Assembly (NCBI RefSeq): GCF_003207855.1
Contig: NZ_NKTZ01000001.1
Coordinates: 186,001 to 250,000, forward strand
From: Komagataeibacter rhaeticus
Lineage (GTDB): Bacteria > Pseudomonadota > Alphaproteobacteria > Acetobacterales > Acetobacteraceae
Reading direction: 5' to 3'
Length of the DNA stretch: 64,000 nucleotides
The position numbers were made by a program, and so were the translations under genes. Below are positions 63,803-64,000 of this stretch, piece after piece (within the stretch, counting starts at the first letter, position 1; the number at the start of each line of letters is the position of its first letter). The notes beneath the pieces were generated by a model. The model did not search any database, was not told the DNA's origin, and saw only the letters and a list, made by a program, of their open reading frames with translations.

Positions 63803-64000
63803 ATGCCCCTATCAGCTGACACTTCCACAACATCCGCCCCCGTGGCCCCGCTTCCGGTAACGCCCGCGGGCGTGCGCCCCGCACCCGCATGCACCCTTGT
63901 CATATTCGGCGCGCATGGTGACCTGACCAAGCGGCTGCTCATGCCAGCACTCTACAACCTGGCGGGCAACCGGCTGCTGGACGGGAATTTCCGCATCATC
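63803..64000 (+). CDS. zwf: glucose-6-phosphate dehydrogenase, N-terminal part (3' end outside window)
   Basis: First 66 codons of the first oxidative pentose phosphate pathway enzyme. After an unconserved Thr/Ala/Pro-rich leader of about 30 residues, [24 protein letters not shown] is the Zwf NADP-binding start (usual 'iFGa.GDL..RKL.PalY.L'). GAGAGA lies before the ATG. The catalytic His motif would be downstream of the window edge. Confidence 0.93.
   Translation, partial: MPLSADTSTTSAPVAPLPVTPAGVRPAPACTLVIFGAHGDLTKRLLMPALYNLAGNRLLDGNFRII

Overview
The window reads as a chromosomal segment of an acetic acid bacterium (Alphaproteobacteria, Acetobacteraceae). Gene content and order point to Komagataeibacter/Gluconacetobacter or a close relative: GC-rich DNA, an AcnA-type aconitase, heme A synthase, an ornithine-lipid acyltransferase, alphaproteobacterial MucR and CxxC-less Fur regulators, and a complete sdhCDAB operon, which argues against Gluconobacter. 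Genus is an inference. No phage, transposase, CRISPR array, rRNA or tRNA gene was seen. This is mostly core genome.

Layout. 1-5.4 kb: 3' end of mutY, a small membrane ORF, hemH, a secreted Gly-rich protein (minus), a GT-C type membrane protein and ctaA (minus). 5.4-10.6 kb: TVP38/VTT protein, Bcr/CflA transporter, apt and a FUSC-type exporter. 10.7-13.0 kb (minus): the tightly overlapping aroQ-accB-accC operon. 13.1-18.2 kb: an RlpA-like gene whose signal peptide is out of frame, a YihY/BrkB protein, ornithine decarboxylase with a long leader, a CopC-like protein, and ccmA-ccmB (minus). 18.4-22.3 kb: acnA and a LysR regulator. 22.3-25.3 kb (minus): three genes for membrane-anchored proteins, including a Clp-type AAA+ ATPase, which I cannot assign to any known system. 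25.4-31.5 kb: rimP-nusA-ylxR/L7Ae-infB-rbfA. 31.7-38.1 kb: a lone MCE protein (minus), truB-rpsO-pnp and a nitronate monooxygenase-like protein. 38.2-41.8 kb: rph-rdgB (minus), hrcA and an aldo/keto reductase. 42-48.7 kb: PBP1a, prfB with its programmed +1 frameshift, a short TonB-like protein, an ExbB-like channel and a periplasmic repeat protein. 48.9-58 kb: a two-component system, nfuA, a RutE-like nitroreductase, tsaB-rimI, a TusA-like protein (minus), mucR, fur-olsB, lnt and an XRE regulator. 58-64 kb: a CX5R phosphatase, sdhCDAB and asd (all minus), and the start of zwf.

How the genes work together. One thread is translation and RNA metabolism (rimP to rbfA, truB, rpsO, pnp, rph, prfB, tsaB, rimI). 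A second is respiration and the oxidative TCA cycle (acnA, sdhCDAB, ctaA, hemH, ccmAB, nfuA). A third is envelope building (PBP1a, lnt, olsB, accBC, MCE, TonB/ExbB).

Most notable signals: (i) five copies of a double-hairpin repeat, each in sense orientation just 3' of a gene; (ii) the unassigned membrane-anchored AAA+ module; (iii) a leader ORF overlapping the ornithine decarboxylase start by ATGA; (iv) a 10-bp tandem duplication that separates the RlpA domain from its signal peptide.
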